From assembly GCF_000310145.2 (NCBI RefSeq), contig NZ_AMXA01000021.1, forward strand, positions 1 through 64,000: a DNA stretch of 64,000 nucleotides, read 5' to 3'. Positions within the stretch are counted from its first letter, which is position 1. Every line of letters starts with the position of its first letter. The position numbers were made by a program, and so were the translations under genes. Source of the stretch: Thauera sp. 28 (GTDB lineage: Bacteria > Pseudomonadota > Gammaproteobacteria > Burkholderiales > Rhodocyclaceae). The notes beneath the pieces were generated by a model. The model did no database searches. It saw nothing but the letters and a program-made list of their open reading frames with translations, and was not told the DNA's origin. This document shows positions 51,660-61,136 of the stretch, piece after piece.

Positions 51660-54600
51660 TCAGCCGGCCACTCGTCCGCAGTAGCCCGCAACCAGGGCAA
51701 GGAGTTCCTCTTCCTGATAGGGCTTGCCCAGGTAGTGGTTGGCACCGATCTCCTGAGCGTAGCGGCGATGCTTCTCGGCCAGGCGCGAGGTGATCATGAT
51801 CACCGGCAGGTGCTGCAGGCGTTCGTCGGCACGGATGTTGCGCAGCAGGTCGAAACCGTCCATGCGCGGCATCTCGATGTCCGACAGGACGACGTCCGGG
51901 CGGGTGTCGATCAGCTGTTCAAGCGCATCGACGCCGTCCTTTGCGGTCAGTACGCGGTAGCCCTCGCGTTCAAGCAGCCGGCCGGTGATCTTGCGCACCG
52001 TCAGCGAATCGTCCACCACCATCACCGTCGGCAGGTGAAGCGGCGGCGGCGGGGGTTCGATAGTACCCGGCGCGTCGCCATCCTCATCCGTCAGGCCGCG
52101 GCTGGCCAGGGCAACCGGGTTCAGGATGAGCACGACCTCGCCATTGCCGAGCACCGAGGCGCCCGACATGCCGATGATCCGGGTCAGCTGAGGGCCGGCG
52201 TTCTTGACGATGATTTCCTGGTTGCCACGCAGGCCGTCGACATGTAGCGCGAGCGTCTGCGCCCCTGCGCGCAGCAGCAGCACCCAGGTATAGCGTTGCG
52301 CTTCGGGGCGGGCATCGTGGTCGCCGAGCAGCCGCGGCAGATAGCGGTAGGCGAAGTGCTCGCCCTGCCAGTTCAGGCCGCGTTCGTCCTGCACCTTGCG
52401 CAATGCGTCGGGCTTGAGTTCCATGGCCTGGACGACCATGTTCGATGGAATGGCCCAGGTCCGCGCACTTGCCCGTACCAGCAGCGCCTGGGTGACGGCG
52501 AGGGTGAGGGGAAGGTGGATGTGGAAGCGCGTGCCTTCGCCGCGGCGACTGCTGACGTCCACCCGGCCCCCGGCTGCTGCGGTCTGCGCCTTGACCACGT
52601 CCATGCCGACGCCGCGCCCGGAGACTGCCGACAGCTCGCTTGCCGTGCTGAATCCGGAGACGAAGATCAGGTTGGTGAGCCGCTTGTCGTCGGGGTGTTC
52701 GCCGGGACCGATCAATCCACGTTCGCGCGCACGTTGGGCGATGCGCTCGAAGTCGAGGCCGGCGCCGTCGTCGGCGATCTCGATCGCGACCTCGTTGCCC
52801 TCCTGAGTCACCTTGAGGTCGATGCGACCGGTCTCCGCCTTGCCGGCGGCGCGGCGTGCGGCCGGGGTTTCGATGCCGTGGGCGACGGCATTGCGCAGCA
52901 GATGCTCGAGCGGGGCTGCGACCTGTTCGAGCACGCTGCGGTCGAGCTCGATGCGTCCGCCGCGCAGGTCGAGCGTGGCACGTTTGCCGAGCTCGCGCGC
53001 ACTTTGCCGAACGACCTGGTAGAGCCGACTTGCCAGGCTGTCGAAGGGCAGCATGCGCACCTGCATGAGACCTTGCTGCAGATCGCGTGACAGGCGCGCC
53101 TGGCCGTTGAGCGCGATGTCGGCGCCATCCAGGTTGTGGAGCAGGTTCTGCTGGACCGTGGTGACGTCGTTGACGCTCTCGGCCATCATCCGCGTCAGTT
53201 CCTGCAGACGGGTGTAGCGGTCGAGCTCGAGCGGGTCGAACTCGCCGTGTTGCGATTCCGCCTGGGCGATGCGTGACTGCATCTGCACCTCGGCCTGGAT
53301 CTCGACCTCGCGCAACTGGTTGCGCAGGCGGATGACGTTTTCGGTCAGGTCCAGCAGCGAGCGGCGCAGGGTGCGCAGTTCGCCGTCGATTCGGCTGCGC
53401 GCGACGCCGATTTCGCCCGCCTGGTTGACGAAGCGGTCGATCAGCTCGGCACGCACGCGCAGTGTTGGGGTGGCGATGGTTTCGCCCTCTCCGCCCTCTG
53501 CCACTGCGCTGATGGGCCGTGCGTCTGCGTCCGTAGCGACGCCGGCCGCCGCCTCGGGCACGGGCGCGGACTCGGTTGCCGCAGCCGCAGGCGCTCCCGG
53601 AAGGGCGAGGTTGTCGATGAGCTGCTCGCACGTATCGAGGCCGAGGGCGAGCTCGTCGGCGAGGCTGGCAGCCGCCTCGCGCGCCGCGACCCCATCCTCG
53701 AGACGCGACTCCAGTGCGTGCAGGCGGGCGCCGAGCTTCATCGCACCGGTCATGCGTGCGCTGCCCTTCAGCGAGTGCAGCACGCGTGCGACCGCACGTG
53801 GATGTTCCTCGGACGCGGGCTCGTTGCGCCAACTGCGTAGCGTCGCATGCAGTTCGGTCAGCAGTTCGGCGGCTTCTTCCAGGAAGATCGGCAGGAGCTG
53901 CGTGTCGACGTCGTCGTGCTGCGCGGCCTCGTCTTCGGGCGCTGCCGTGCGCCCGGCGGCCGGGCTGGCCGGCGCAGCGCCGCCTGCGGCCGCGCTCGGC
54001 TGCACATCGTGGCCAACGTCCTCGTGTTCCACTTGTGCGATCGGTTCGACGCCTGCGCCCGCCTGATTGTCTGTTGGCGAAGCGATGACGTCTTCGTGCT
54101 CGGCAGGCGGCGCAGGCGGCTGTGCCGGGAAGCCCGCATCGAGTGCGCGGATAAGCGCTTGCTGCGGCTCGGGCGCCTGCAGTGCGCAGACGTCGTCGAG
54201 CATCTGCCGCAGTGCGGCGAGGCTGGCGTCGAGTACTTCGAGCTCGCTTGCATCGGGGCTGCGCCCACCATCGCGCAGGCGCCCGAGCGCGTGCTCGAGT
54301 GCGCGCCCCAGCTGGTGGGGCGCCGTCAGCCTCGCAGTGCCCGAGATGCCTGCGTACGTATGGGCGGCGCGTTGTGCGGCCAGCGTCGGGCCGCCGCTAC
54401 CCTCGAGACGCAGGCGCTCGAACTCGATCTCGAGCGCGTCCAGGTGCTGTGCAGCCTCCATGCAGTAGAGCTCGTGCAAGGCTCGCGAGATCGACTGTCC
54501 GTCGAGTTCGATCGACTCGGCAGCGGCGGACGTCTCAGCGCTGGGCTGTGCTGCCGAGGGGGCTTCGGCCGCGGCGGCTGCCGGCGTGCCGAGATCCTCG

Positions 54601-57317
54601 ACGGCCTCTTCCGCGTCGAGCTGATCGGCTTCGGCGGTGGAGGGCATGATGCCGATGTCACCGATATCGCCATCGAGCAGATAGTCGGCAGCCTCGATGG
54701 TGACCCCGGTTTCCGCCGCCGGCGCCGGTTCCACCGCTACGGTTTCGTCGCCCAAGGCCGGTAGCGGCAGGATCTCACCCTCGTCGCCGAGTTCGAGGGT
54801 GGGGAAGTCGAGCGCGGTGACGCCTGCATCGGCTTCGATGCGGGTGTCCGTCGCTGCCTCGGGCGACCATTCCGGCGCCGACTCCGGGGCAAGGGGGGGA
54901 GCGAGAGGGGGCTCTTCCGCAGCGCGCAGGCGCTCGGCTTCTGCGGTCAGCGCTTGCGCATCGGGAATGCTGCCGCTGCCCGCCTGCAGGCTGGATACCC
55001 AGCTGTCGAACAGTTGCTGTCCGTCATCGACGAAATGCAGCAAGGCAGGTGTGACCGGCCAGTCCAGCTGCAACCAGCGGTTGAGCGTTTGCTCTACCGC
55101 CCACGCTACCTCGCCGAGCGCGCTCAGGCCGACCATGCGGCCGCTGCCCTTCAAGGTGTGGAAGCCACGACGAATGGTGATGAGATGCTCGCCCGCGGAC
55201 GGCTCCGTGCGCAGCAGTTCAAGGTGCTCGCGCACCGTGGCGAGGACCTCGACGGCCTCCTCGATGAAGATCGCGAGCAGTTCCGCATCGATCTGGCTGG
55301 CGCTGCTCGCCACCGGCACAGCGGGCGTGGCGGTCGGGATCTCGAGCGGGGCCAGTAACGGTGGAGCGATGTCGAATTCGAGTGCCGCGGCGTCTTCGAG
55401 GTCTTCGATGAGCGTGATCTCGTCATCATCGCGCTCCTGCGGCAGCAGGGCCTCGGGCTCGCTGCGTTCATCCGTGGCCTGTGTCGGGGCCGTCGGCGCC
55501 GGGGGCGCCGTTGGGCCAGGCGTGGCGATTGCCGTGTCCACTGCGGATGCGCAGGCTTCGGAGGCCGGGGCGGGTTCCGCCTCCGCTTCGGTGCACACGC
55601 CGGCGGGGGCGAACTCGGCGGCCGCGTAGCCTGCGGCCTGGACCGACGCCGGCTGCTCCTGGGTCGCATGCGGGTTGAGCAAGTCGTCGAGGCGGACGTT
55701 GCCGCGAGGTAGCGCCTCGATGTAGAAGCCCAGGGCCGAGAGCGTGTGGGCAAGGGCTTCGAATTCGCCCGGGCTGTCGCTGCTCTCGGCGTGGGCGAGA
55801 CCGGCGATACGGGTCGAGGCGTCGCGCACCAGGCGCAGTGCGTCGGTTTCGCCGAGCATGCTCAGCGCGCCGATGATCTGCTGCAGCGGTTTGTGCAGGT
55901 GCTGCAGCGGCTCGCGCTTGGCCTGGTTGCGGAAGAAATCGTCCAGCGCCTGTTCGACCAGGGCGAGGCTGGCGAGCATTTCCTTGGCGACCTGGGCGAG
56001 TGCCGCCTTCTCCTGCGACTGGGCTGCGCTGCCGAGGTCGAGGGCGCCTCCATCCTCGGGCAGCGTCTCGCCGCGCTGCAGGCTCGCGAGGCGGGCGAGA
56101 GCGATATTCACCCGCCGGGCAAGGTCGGCATCGGGGGGGCGGCGCTCGAAAGCCGTTTCGAGCATCAACAGATCGGTTGCGAGTTCGAGCGCACCTGCGT
56201 CGGTGAACTGGAGCGGGTCGCGGCGCAGCCAGCGCGCAAAGCCAAGCATGGCATCGAGCAGCCGCAGGGCGACCGGACGTTCGAGCGGGCGTGCAGCGAG
56301 ACTGAGCGCCTCGAGCGCGTCGTCGAACTGGGCCAGCGCAACGGCGGTGCCTGAGCAGAATGCGTCCCAGTGCTCGCGGGCCTGGGCAAGCTGTCGGTTG
56401 AGGCGCTCGAGCAGGGGGGCGATCGGTGTCTCGCTGACTGCTGCTCCGGGCTCCGGGATCAGTCCATCGAGCTGCCAGCACGCTTTCACCTCGGCTTGCT
56501 GCGGGGTATGCGTGGGGCTTGTGGCAATGCGGTACAACAGCTCGCGCACAAGCCGGTCGGGTGCCGAAGGTGTCCCGGCAAGCAGGCGCCGGAACTGCGC
56601 ATCGACCTGTGCGCACAGGCGCTTGAGCGCCGGGTCGGGCATGCTGTCGTCGTGGATCAGGGTGTCGAAGAAGCCCAGGCTCACCCACCACAGGGTGTGT
56701 GTGGGGGTCGCGCGCTGCAGCGCTTCGACTTCGGCCATGGCTTCGCGCATGGCGCGCGCGCCGTCGCTCGCCGGCCCCTTGCGCAGCCATTCGAGCAGGC
56801 CGCGCTCGAAGCGGCTGCGCGCTGCGCGCAGGCTGGTGGCAAGGTCTTCCGTGGGCGTCCGTGCCGGCGTGCGCAGTGATGGGCGGCGCGACAGGTCGGG
56901 ATGGAACAGGTCGACCGGTCCTGCATCGCTGAGGCCGCGGGCAGCACCGAGGGCAAGGTAATGCGGCGCCAGGCGCAGTGCCTGGTCGGGCGCGCCGTGG
57001 GCGATTTCCTCGAGGTAGTTGCCGATCACGGCCAGTGCGCGCCGGGCGAGCGCCCGATGCGCCGGGTCGGCCGGCTGTTCGCCGCGGATCATGTCGCCCA
57101 GCAGTTGCTCGAGGGTGTCCGCGAACTGGGTGAGACCGTCGAGGCCCACGATCGACAGCGCGCCGCGGACCTGATGGAGGTGAGTCTGCGCGAACTGCAG
57201 TGCGGATGTGCCTGATCCGGCGTCCTGAAGGCCTTCGTCGGCCCGGGCAAGCGCGGCGTCGATCTCGCCCTTGACCCAGGTCAGCGGTCCGAGGTCCGGC
57301 GCGGTGGCGTTTGTCAT
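51660..57317 (-). CDS. chpA: ChpA-type hybrid chemotaxis kinase of the twitching (Chp) system
   Basis: A 1885-residue CheA-like kinase. The N-terminal part has several Hpt or Hpt-like modules. Two are degenerate (HLHQVRGALSIVGL near residue 48; HLHKPLQQIIGALSMLGE). Two have a canonical histidine (HTLKGSGRMVGL and HSLKGSARMTGA), and one is variant (HTYAGISGTARL). Acidic Ala/Pro/Glu-rich linkers separate them. The kinase core has NAVAHGIETPAARRAAGK, DDGAGLDFERIAQR and SGRGVGMDVVKAQ, followed by a CheW-like domain. The C-terminal receiver has VMVVDDSLTVRKITGRLLER, then VVLSDIEMPRMDG and the lysine in LGKPYQEEEL. It is the last gene of pilG-pilH-pilI-pilJ-chpA. Signals from PilJ should be relayed to PilG and PilH to control pilus extension and retraction. 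Confidence 0.95.
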   Translation of the reverse strand: MTNATAPDLGPLTWVKGEIDAALARADEGLQDAGSGTSALQFAQTHLHQVRGALSIVGLDGLTQFADTLEQLLGDMIRGEQPADPAHRALARRALAVIGNYLEEIAHGAPDQALRLAPHYLALGAARGLSDAGPVDLFHPDLSRRPSLRTPARTPTEDLATSLRAARSRFERGLLEWLRKGPASDGARAMREAMAEVEALQRATPTHTLWWVSLGFFDTLIHDDSMPDPALKRLCAQVDAQFRRLLAGTPSAPDRLVRELLYRIATSPTHTPQQAEVKACWQLDGLIPEPGAAVSETPIAPLLERLNRQLAQAREHWDAFCSGTAVALAQFDDALEALSLAARPLERPVALRLLDAMLGFARWLRRDPLQFTDAGALELATDLLMLETAFERRPPDADLARRVNIALARLASLQRGETLPEDGGALDLGSAAQSQEKAALAQVAKEMLASLALVEQALDDFFRNQAKREPLQHLHKPLQQIIGALSMLGETDALRLVRDASTRIAGLAHAESSDSPGEFEALAHTLSALGFYIEALPRGNVRLDDLLNPHATQEQPASVQAAGYAAAEFAPAGVCTEAEAEPAPASEACASAVDTAIATPGPTAPPAPTAPTQATDERSEPEALLPQERDDDEITLIEDLEDAAALEFDIAPPLLAPLEIPTATPAVPVASSASQIDAELLAIFIEEAVEVLATVREHLELLRTEPSAGEHLITIRRGFHTLKGSGRMVGLSALGEVAWAVEQTLNRWLQLDWPVTPALLHFVDDGQQLFDSWVSSLQAGSGSIPDAQALTAEAERLRAAEEPPLAPPLAPESAPEWSPEAATDTRIEADAGVTALDFPTLELGDEGEILPLPALGDETVAVEPAPAAETGVTIEAADYLLDGDIGDIGIMPSTAEADQLDAEEAVEDLGTPAAAAAEAPSAAQPSAETSAAAESIELDGQSISRALHELYCMEAAQHLDALEIEFERLRLEGSGGPTLAAQRAAHTYAGISGTARLTAPHQLGRALEHALGRLRDGGRSPDASELEVLDASLAALRQMLDDVCALQAPEPQQALIRALDAGFPAQPPAPPAEHEDVIASPTDNQAGAGVEPIAQVEHEDVGHDVQPSAAAGGAAPASPAAGRTAAPEDEAAQHDDVDTQLLPIFLEEAAELLTELHATLRSWRNEPASEEHPRAVARVLHSLKGSARMTGAMKLGARLHALESRLEDGVAAREAAASLADELALGLDTCEQLIDNLALPGAPAAAATESAPVPEAAAGVATDADARPISAVAEGGEGETIATPTLRVRAELIDRFVNQAGEIGVARSRIDGELRTLRRSLLDLTENVIRLRNQLREVEIQAEVQMQSRIAQAESQHGEFDPLELDRYTRLQELTRMMAESVNDVTTVQQNLLHNLDGADIALNGQARLSRDLQQGLMQVRMLPFDSLASRLYQVVRQSARELGKRATLDLRGGRIELDRSVLEQVAAPLEHLLRNAVAHGIETPAARRAAGKAETGRIDLKVTQEGNEVAIEIADDGAGLDFERIAQRARERGLIGPGEHPDDKRLTNLIFVSGFSTASELSAVSGRGVGMDVVKAQTAAAGGRVDVSSRRGEGTRFHIHLPLTLAVTQALLVRASARTWAIPSNMVVQAMELKPDALRKVQDERGLNWQGEHFAYRYLPRLLGDHDARPEAQRYTWVLLLRAGAQTLALHVDGLRGNQEIIVKNAGPQLTRIIGMSGASVLGNGEVVLILNPVALASRGLTDEDGDAPGTIEPPPPPLHLPTVMVVDDSLTVRKITGRLLEREGYRVLTAKDGVDALEQLIDTRPDVVLSDIEMPRMDGFDLLRNIRADERLQHLPVIMITSRLAEKHRRYAQEIGANHYLGKPYQEEELLALVAGYCGRVAG

Positions 57318-57340
57318 GGTGGGGTTCCGCGTACCGGAGG

Positions 57341-59446
57341 TCAGACCTTGAAGCCCGAAACCGAGCCCTTGAGTTCGACTGCGAGCTCGGCGAGCTGGCC
57401 GATCGACACCGCCGTCTGCTTGGTGCCAAGCGTGGTCTGTTCGGTGATGCCGAGGATGTCCTTCATGCTTGCCGCGACGCGTCCGGCCGAGGTGGCCTGT
57501 TGTTCGGTGTCGATCGAGATCTGTTCGATCAGGCGTGCGGTTTCCTGCGTGAACTGGCCGATCTCGGCAAGCGCCTGGCCGGCGGCGTCGGACAGCTGGG
57601 CGCCTTTGACCACATTGCGGGTGGCGTTCTCCATCGCGCTGACGGCATCCTGGGTGTCGGTCTGGATGGTCTTCACGATCGCGGCGATCTGCTTGGTCGC
57701 CTCGGCCGAGCGTTCGGCGAGCCGCTGCACTTCCTCGGCAACGACGGTGAAGCCGCGCCCCGCTTCGCCTGCCGAGGCGGCCTGGATGGCGGCATTGAGC
57801 GCCAGCACGTTGGTCTGTTCGGTGATGTCCGAGATCAGCTCGACGATTTCGCCGATCTCCTGCGAGGACTCGCCGAGGCGCTTGATCCGCTTCGCGGTCT
57901 CCTGGATCTGGCCGCGGATGTCGTTCATGCCACGGATGGTGTTTTCCACCGCGTCTGCGCCCTTGCGGGCCGCTTGCAGCGAGCTGCGTGCGACCTGTGC
58001 GGACTGCAGTGCGCGTGCCGACGCTTCGGACATCGACTGCGCCATGTGTTCGACGCTGTTGCCGGCCTCCTCGATCTCCTGGGACTGGCGATCGGTTGCG
58101 GCCAGCAACTCGGTCGAGGTGCGCTGGGCGGTTTCGGTGGCGGAGGTGACGCGGGAGGCGGCATCGTTGATGCGGCCGACGAGGACGGAGAGCTCCTCGA
58201 TGGCGTAGTTGACCGAGTCGGCGATGGCGCCGGTGATGTCCTCGGTGACCGTCGCGCGCACGGTGAGGTCGCCGTCGGCGAGGTCGCCCATTTCGTTCAT
58301 CAGCCGCAGGATGGCCTGCTGGGTGTGGTTGCGCTCGTTCTCTGCATCCTGGCGCTGGCGCTCGGCTTCCTGGCGACGTTGCGCGACATCCGCGCGGTAG
58401 GTGCGGGCCATCAACAGCAGCACGACAAGGGCGAGCAGCGTGCAGAGCGCCGCACCCGCATTGAGCGGGCCAATGGCGCTCGAGGTGCCGATGAGCGTGG
58501 TGCCGAGCGCAGCGGCCGAAGCACCCAGGGTGCGCGCGTCCGACTGGATGCGCTGTGCCGCGGTGCGACTGGCGGCGAGGGGCTCGAAGGGCTCGGCGAG
58601 AGCGGTGGCCGCTTCGCGCACGCTGCCGATGCCGTTCTCGAGTTCGGAGAACAGGCCTGTGTAGTTGCCGTTGGCGTTCGTGCGGCGGAGGCGCTCGAAC
58701 TGATTGAGCAGGGCTTCCGCATCTTGCGTCAGGCGGGCACCGAGATCCGGTGGCAGGGTGTCGGCGAGTTGCAGCGTCGTCGCGGCATTGGCAAGCCCCT
58801 GGGAGAGTGTGGCCAGGCGGTGGGCGGCCACGATCTCCCCGGTGCTTGCCTCACCCAGCACGAGCAGGCCGGCGACACGTTCTGCAAGCGCCTGCAGCGT
58901 CGGCGCTCGCTCGACGATCACCGCTGCGGCAGCCTTCGCCTCGACCAATACCGGGCCTTGTCCGGTGAGCTGGCCGGCGTCGCTTGCGATCTGCTGCCAG
59001 GATTGTTCGAGCTGCTGAAGCTGGGGGCGTGCATGTTCAGGCAGGGCCGCCATCGTGCCACCGTCGACTGCGCCGCCCTGGCCAAGGGCGCCGAGCAGGG
59101 TGCCGAAGCGGCTGCGCGCATCGCCCAACGCGCTCAGCGCCGCAGCGTCGCCGCGCGCAGCCGGTGGGGCCGCGTTGGCGAGTTGCTGAGAGAGGAGCTG
59201 CAGTTCGCCTGCCGCGCGCACCTGCAAGGTCGCGGTGGCCGATTCACGGGCCTGGAACACGAGCAGGCCTGCACTGGCTGCGCCGAGGAGGACAAAGAGG
59301 GCACCCAGGCTGCGCAGGCGGGTACCAATGGCGCTCTCGTCCTTGCGCGCTGCCGGGGTACCGGCTTTGCCGGCGCCGGTGTCGATGATGGTGCTGCCGT
59401 CGGTGTTGTCGCTGGAGGATTTGCTGCCGAACAGTGTCATGGCCAT
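57341..59446 (-). CDS. pilJ: Twitching-motility methyl-accepting protein PilJ
   Basis: Chemoreceptor of the Chp system, 701 residues. A cytoplasmic N-terminal segment precedes the first helix ([20 protein letters not shown], about 46-65). A periplasmic region of about 270 residues contains the repeated PilJ-type helical modules. A second helix ([17 protein letters not shown]) is followed by a HAMP-like linker and a long coiled coil. The signalling tip is [20 protein letters not shown], the PilJ version, rather than [12 protein letters not shown]. It ends [11 protein letters not shown] without a CheR tether. It lies between pilI and chpA, 23 bp before chpA. Confidence 0.95.
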   Translation of the reverse strand: MAMTLFGSKSSSDNTDGSTIIDTGAGKAGTPAARKDESAIGTRLRSLGALFVLLGAASAGLLVFQARESATATLQVRAAGELQLLSQQLANAAPPAARGDAAALSALGDARSRFGTLLGALGQGGAVDGGTMAALPEHARPQLQQLEQSWQQIASDAGQLTGQGPVLVEAKAAAAVIVERAPTLQALAERVAGLLVLGEASTGEIVAAHRLATLSQGLANAATTLQLADTLPPDLGARLTQDAEALLNQFERLRRTNANGNYTGLFSELENGIGSVREAATALAEPFEPLAASRTAAQRIQSDARTLGASAAALGTTLIGTSSAIGPLNAGAALCTLLALVVLLLMARTYRADVAQRRQEAERQRQDAENERNHTQQAILRLMNEMGDLADGDLTVRATVTEDITGAIADSVNYAIEELSVLVGRINDAASRVTSATETAQRTSTELLAATDRQSQEIEEAGNSVEHMAQSMSEASARALQSAQVARSSLQAARKGADAVENTIRGMNDIRGQIQETAKRIKRLGESSQEIGEIVELISDITEQTNVLALNAAIQAASAGEAGRGFTVVAEEVQRLAERSAEATKQIAAIVKTIQTDTQDAVSAMENATRNVVKGAQLSDAAGQALAEIGQFTQETARLIEQISIDTEQQATSAGRVAASMKDILGITEQTTLGTKQTAVSIGQLAELAVELKGSVSGFKV

Positions 59447-59500
59447 GTCGGATGCTCGATCGTCATTGTGTGGGTTCGGTTCGCGTGCATGCGTGCGGTA

Positions 59501-60007
59501 TCAGTGCAGGCCCGCGTCGAGAAAGTCGGGATGGGCAAGCAGGCGCGCCACGTCCAGTTGGTGCCAGATCCGACCCTGCAGGTCGCGCAGTCGGCGCGCA
59601 ACCCAGGGGCGCCCGTCAGCGTTCGGGTCGGTTTCGAAGTCCTCGTGGCTGCGCAGGCCGGACGACGCCGAGACGAGCAGGGCGCAGTGAATGCCCAGGC
59701 GGGCGCCGACCAGCAGCAAGCGCGCCCGGCCCGCTGCCACGATGGGGGGCTGGCCGCAGAACTGCGCCAGGTCGACCACGCTGTAGAGCGTGCCGCGTAC
59801 GTTGGCCAGCCCTCGGTACCAGAGGCGGGTGAGCGGGACTTCGGCCAGTGCAGGTGGGGGAAGGATCTCGCCTGCCTCGGCAAGCTCGATCACCCAGTTC
59901 TCGTTGCCGCACTGGAAACCGAGCAGGCCGCGCCGTTCTGCCGTCTTGGACTCGGCGAGCCGGCGGGCGAGGTGCTCCTGAAATTCACGCAGGCTGCCGC
60001 GGGCCAT
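59501..60007 (-). CDS. pilI: CheW-like adaptor PilI
   Basis: A 168-residue CheW-domain protein linking PilJ to ChpA. The core reads LLGFQCGNENWVIELAEAGE, PLTRLWYRGLANVRGTLYSV, VDLAQFCG and RLLLVGARLGIHCALLVSAS. The ATG at 60007 gives MARGSLREFQEHLARRLAES; a longer frame upstream reads out of pilH in another frame. pilH ends 8 nt upstream. The divergence from generic CheW and its position identify it as PilI. Confidence 0.92.
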   Translation of the reverse strand: MARGSLREFQEHLARRLAESKTAERRGLLGFQCGNENWVIELAEAGEILPPPALAEVPLTRLWYRGLANVRGTLYSVVDLAQFCGQPPIVAAGRARLLLVGARLGIHCALLVSASSGLRSHEDFETDPNADGRPWVARRLRDLQGRIWHQLDVARLLAHPDFLDAGLH

Positions 60008-60015
60008 GTCCGGTC

Positions 60016-60381
60016 TCAGCCAAGGGCCCGGATGCGGGCAAGCAGTTCTTCGTGGTCGACGGGCTTCACCAAGTAGGCAAAAGCGCCCTGGCGCATCCCC
60101 CAGATCTTGTCGGTTTCCTGGCCCTTGCTTGTGCACATGATGATCGGGATCTCGCGCGTCGTTTCGCTGCGGCTGATCGTGCGCGTGGCCTGGTAGCCGT
60201 TCATGCCGGGCATCACGACGTCCATCAGGATCAGATCGGGCAGCTCGGTCTTGCTACGGGTGACGGCCTCTTCGCCGCCCTCGGCGGTGATCACCTGGTA
60301 GCCGTTACGGGTGAGAAGCTCCTGTAGCGACAGGCGCTCGGTGGGCGAATCGTCCACCACCATAATCTTGCGGATCGGCAT
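60016..60381 (-). CDS. pilH: Twitching response regulator PilH
   Basis: A 121-residue single-domain receiver. It opens IRKIMVVDDSPTERLSLQEL, and the phospho-acceptor Asp lies in LILMDVVMPGMNGYQATR. The switch Thr/Ser is in IIMCTSKGQETDKIWGMRQG and the lysine in YLVKPVDHEELL. The QETDKIWGMRQGA segment is a clear PilH signature. It lies 24 nt downstream of pilG and 8 nt upstream of pilI. In pseudomonads PilH affects PilT-driven retraction. Confidence 0.95.
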   Translation of the reverse strand: MPIRKIMVVDDSPTERLSLQELLTRNGYQVITAEGGEEAVTRSKTELPDLILMDVVMPGMNGYQATRTISRSETTREIPIIMCTSKGQETDKIWGMRQGAFAYLVKPVDHEELLARIRALG

Positions 60382-60405
60382 CGTCGGGTCCTGCGGGTTG
60401 AATGC

Positions 60406-60795
60406 TCAGCGCGCGCCGCCGCGCGCCGCGTGGTTTGCGACTGCCTTGAGCAGGCTGTCCTTGGTGAATGGCTTGGTCAGGTACTCGTCGGAGCCGACCA
60501 TGCGTCCGCGAGCACGGTCGAACAGACCGTCCTTGGAGGACAGCATGATCACCGGCGTCGATGCCAGGCGGGCGTTCTTCTTGATCAGGGCGCAGGTCTG
60601 GTAGCCGTCCAGCCTGGGCATCATGATGTCTACGAAGATCACGTCCGGGCGGTGGTCGGTGATCTTCGCCAGGGCGTCGAAGCCGTCCTCGGCGAGCAGT
60701 ACCTCGCATCCGGCCTGGCCGAGAAAGATCTCGGCACTGCGGCGGATGGTGTTGCTGTCATCGATGATCATGACCTTCAGGCCGGCAATATCCAT
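60406..60795 (-). CDS. pilG: Twitching response regulator PilG
   Basis: A 129-residue single-domain receiver. It begins MDIAGLKVMIIDDSNTIRRS, and the phospho-acceptor Asp is in DVIFVDIMMPRLDGYQTC. IMLSSKDGLFDRARGRMVGS and DEYLTKPFTKDSLL complete the PilG pattern. The ATG at 60795 is preceded by CAGGAAAG. It is the first pil gene of the leftward cluster and follows the rubredoxin gene by 52 bp. In pseudomonads PilG promotes pilus extension and links Chp to cAMP. Confidence 0.95.
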   Translation of the reverse strand: MDIAGLKVMIIDDSNTIRRSAEIFLGQAGCEVLLAEDGFDALAKITDHRPDVIFVDIMMPRLDGYQTCALIKKNARLASTPVIMLSSKDGLFDRARGRMVGSDEYLTKPFTKDSLLKAVANHAARGGAR

Positions 60796-60847
60796 GCTGC
60801 TTTCCTGCCAAAACGTCCAAAGGGGCGGGAGTGCGGCAGTCCGCCGC

Positions 60848-61027
60848 TCAGATCTCCACCATCTCGAAATCTTCCTTGCGTGCCTGGCATTCCGGACAGG
60901 TCCAGTTCGGCGGGACGTCCTCCCAGCGCGTTCCCGGCGCAATGCCCTCCTCGGGGAGGCCGGCGGCCTCGTCGTAGATGAAGCCGCAGATGAGGCACAT
61001 GTAGGTCTTGTAATCGCGATCGGCCAT
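60848..61027 (-). CDS. rubA: Rubredoxin
   Basis: A 59-residue one-iron protein for single-electron transfer. The iron ligands are in [15 protein letters not shown] and [15 protein letters not shown], the standard CxxC...CxxC spacing. The conserved [15 protein letters not shown] lies between them. GAGTAAT precedes the ATG at 61027; upstream codons in frame look random. It stands before pilG, a neighbour pair that recurs in related bacteria as I recall, though a functional link to pili is not known. Confidence 0.95.
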   Translation of the reverse strand: MADRDYKTYMCLICGFIYDEAAGLPEEGIAPGTRWEDVPPNWTCPECQARKEDFEMVEI

Positions 61028-61069
61028 GATTACTCCTGACTCGAGGCGCTGTGCCCCGAGCCCAGCGGT

Positions 61070-61075
61070 TAGAAT
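61070..61075 (+). promoter_or_regulatory. Candidate -10 for the thiD-like gene
   Basis: TAGAAT lies 62 bp before the chosen ATG at 61137. It is a 5-of-6 match without a convincing -35. The gap is shared with the divergent rubredoxin gene. Confidence 0.25.
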
Positions 61076-61136
61076 TCGCCGCATATTACCGCATTCACCG
61101 TCGCGCCCGAGTGGCGCAGTTCTTCAGTCAGCGTTC

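Noticed and set aside
53269..55629. Long plus-strand frames inside chpA (53269-54066, 54697-55629)
   Set aside because: Serine/alanine-rich translations of the acidic linker regions of ChpA on the complementary strand. No start signals or motifs.
57311..60076. A 921-codon plus-strand frame opposite pilJ and pilI
   Set aside because: It lies entirely opposite well-supported receptor and adaptor genes, and the translation is low-complexity Gly/Ala/Arg/His sequence.
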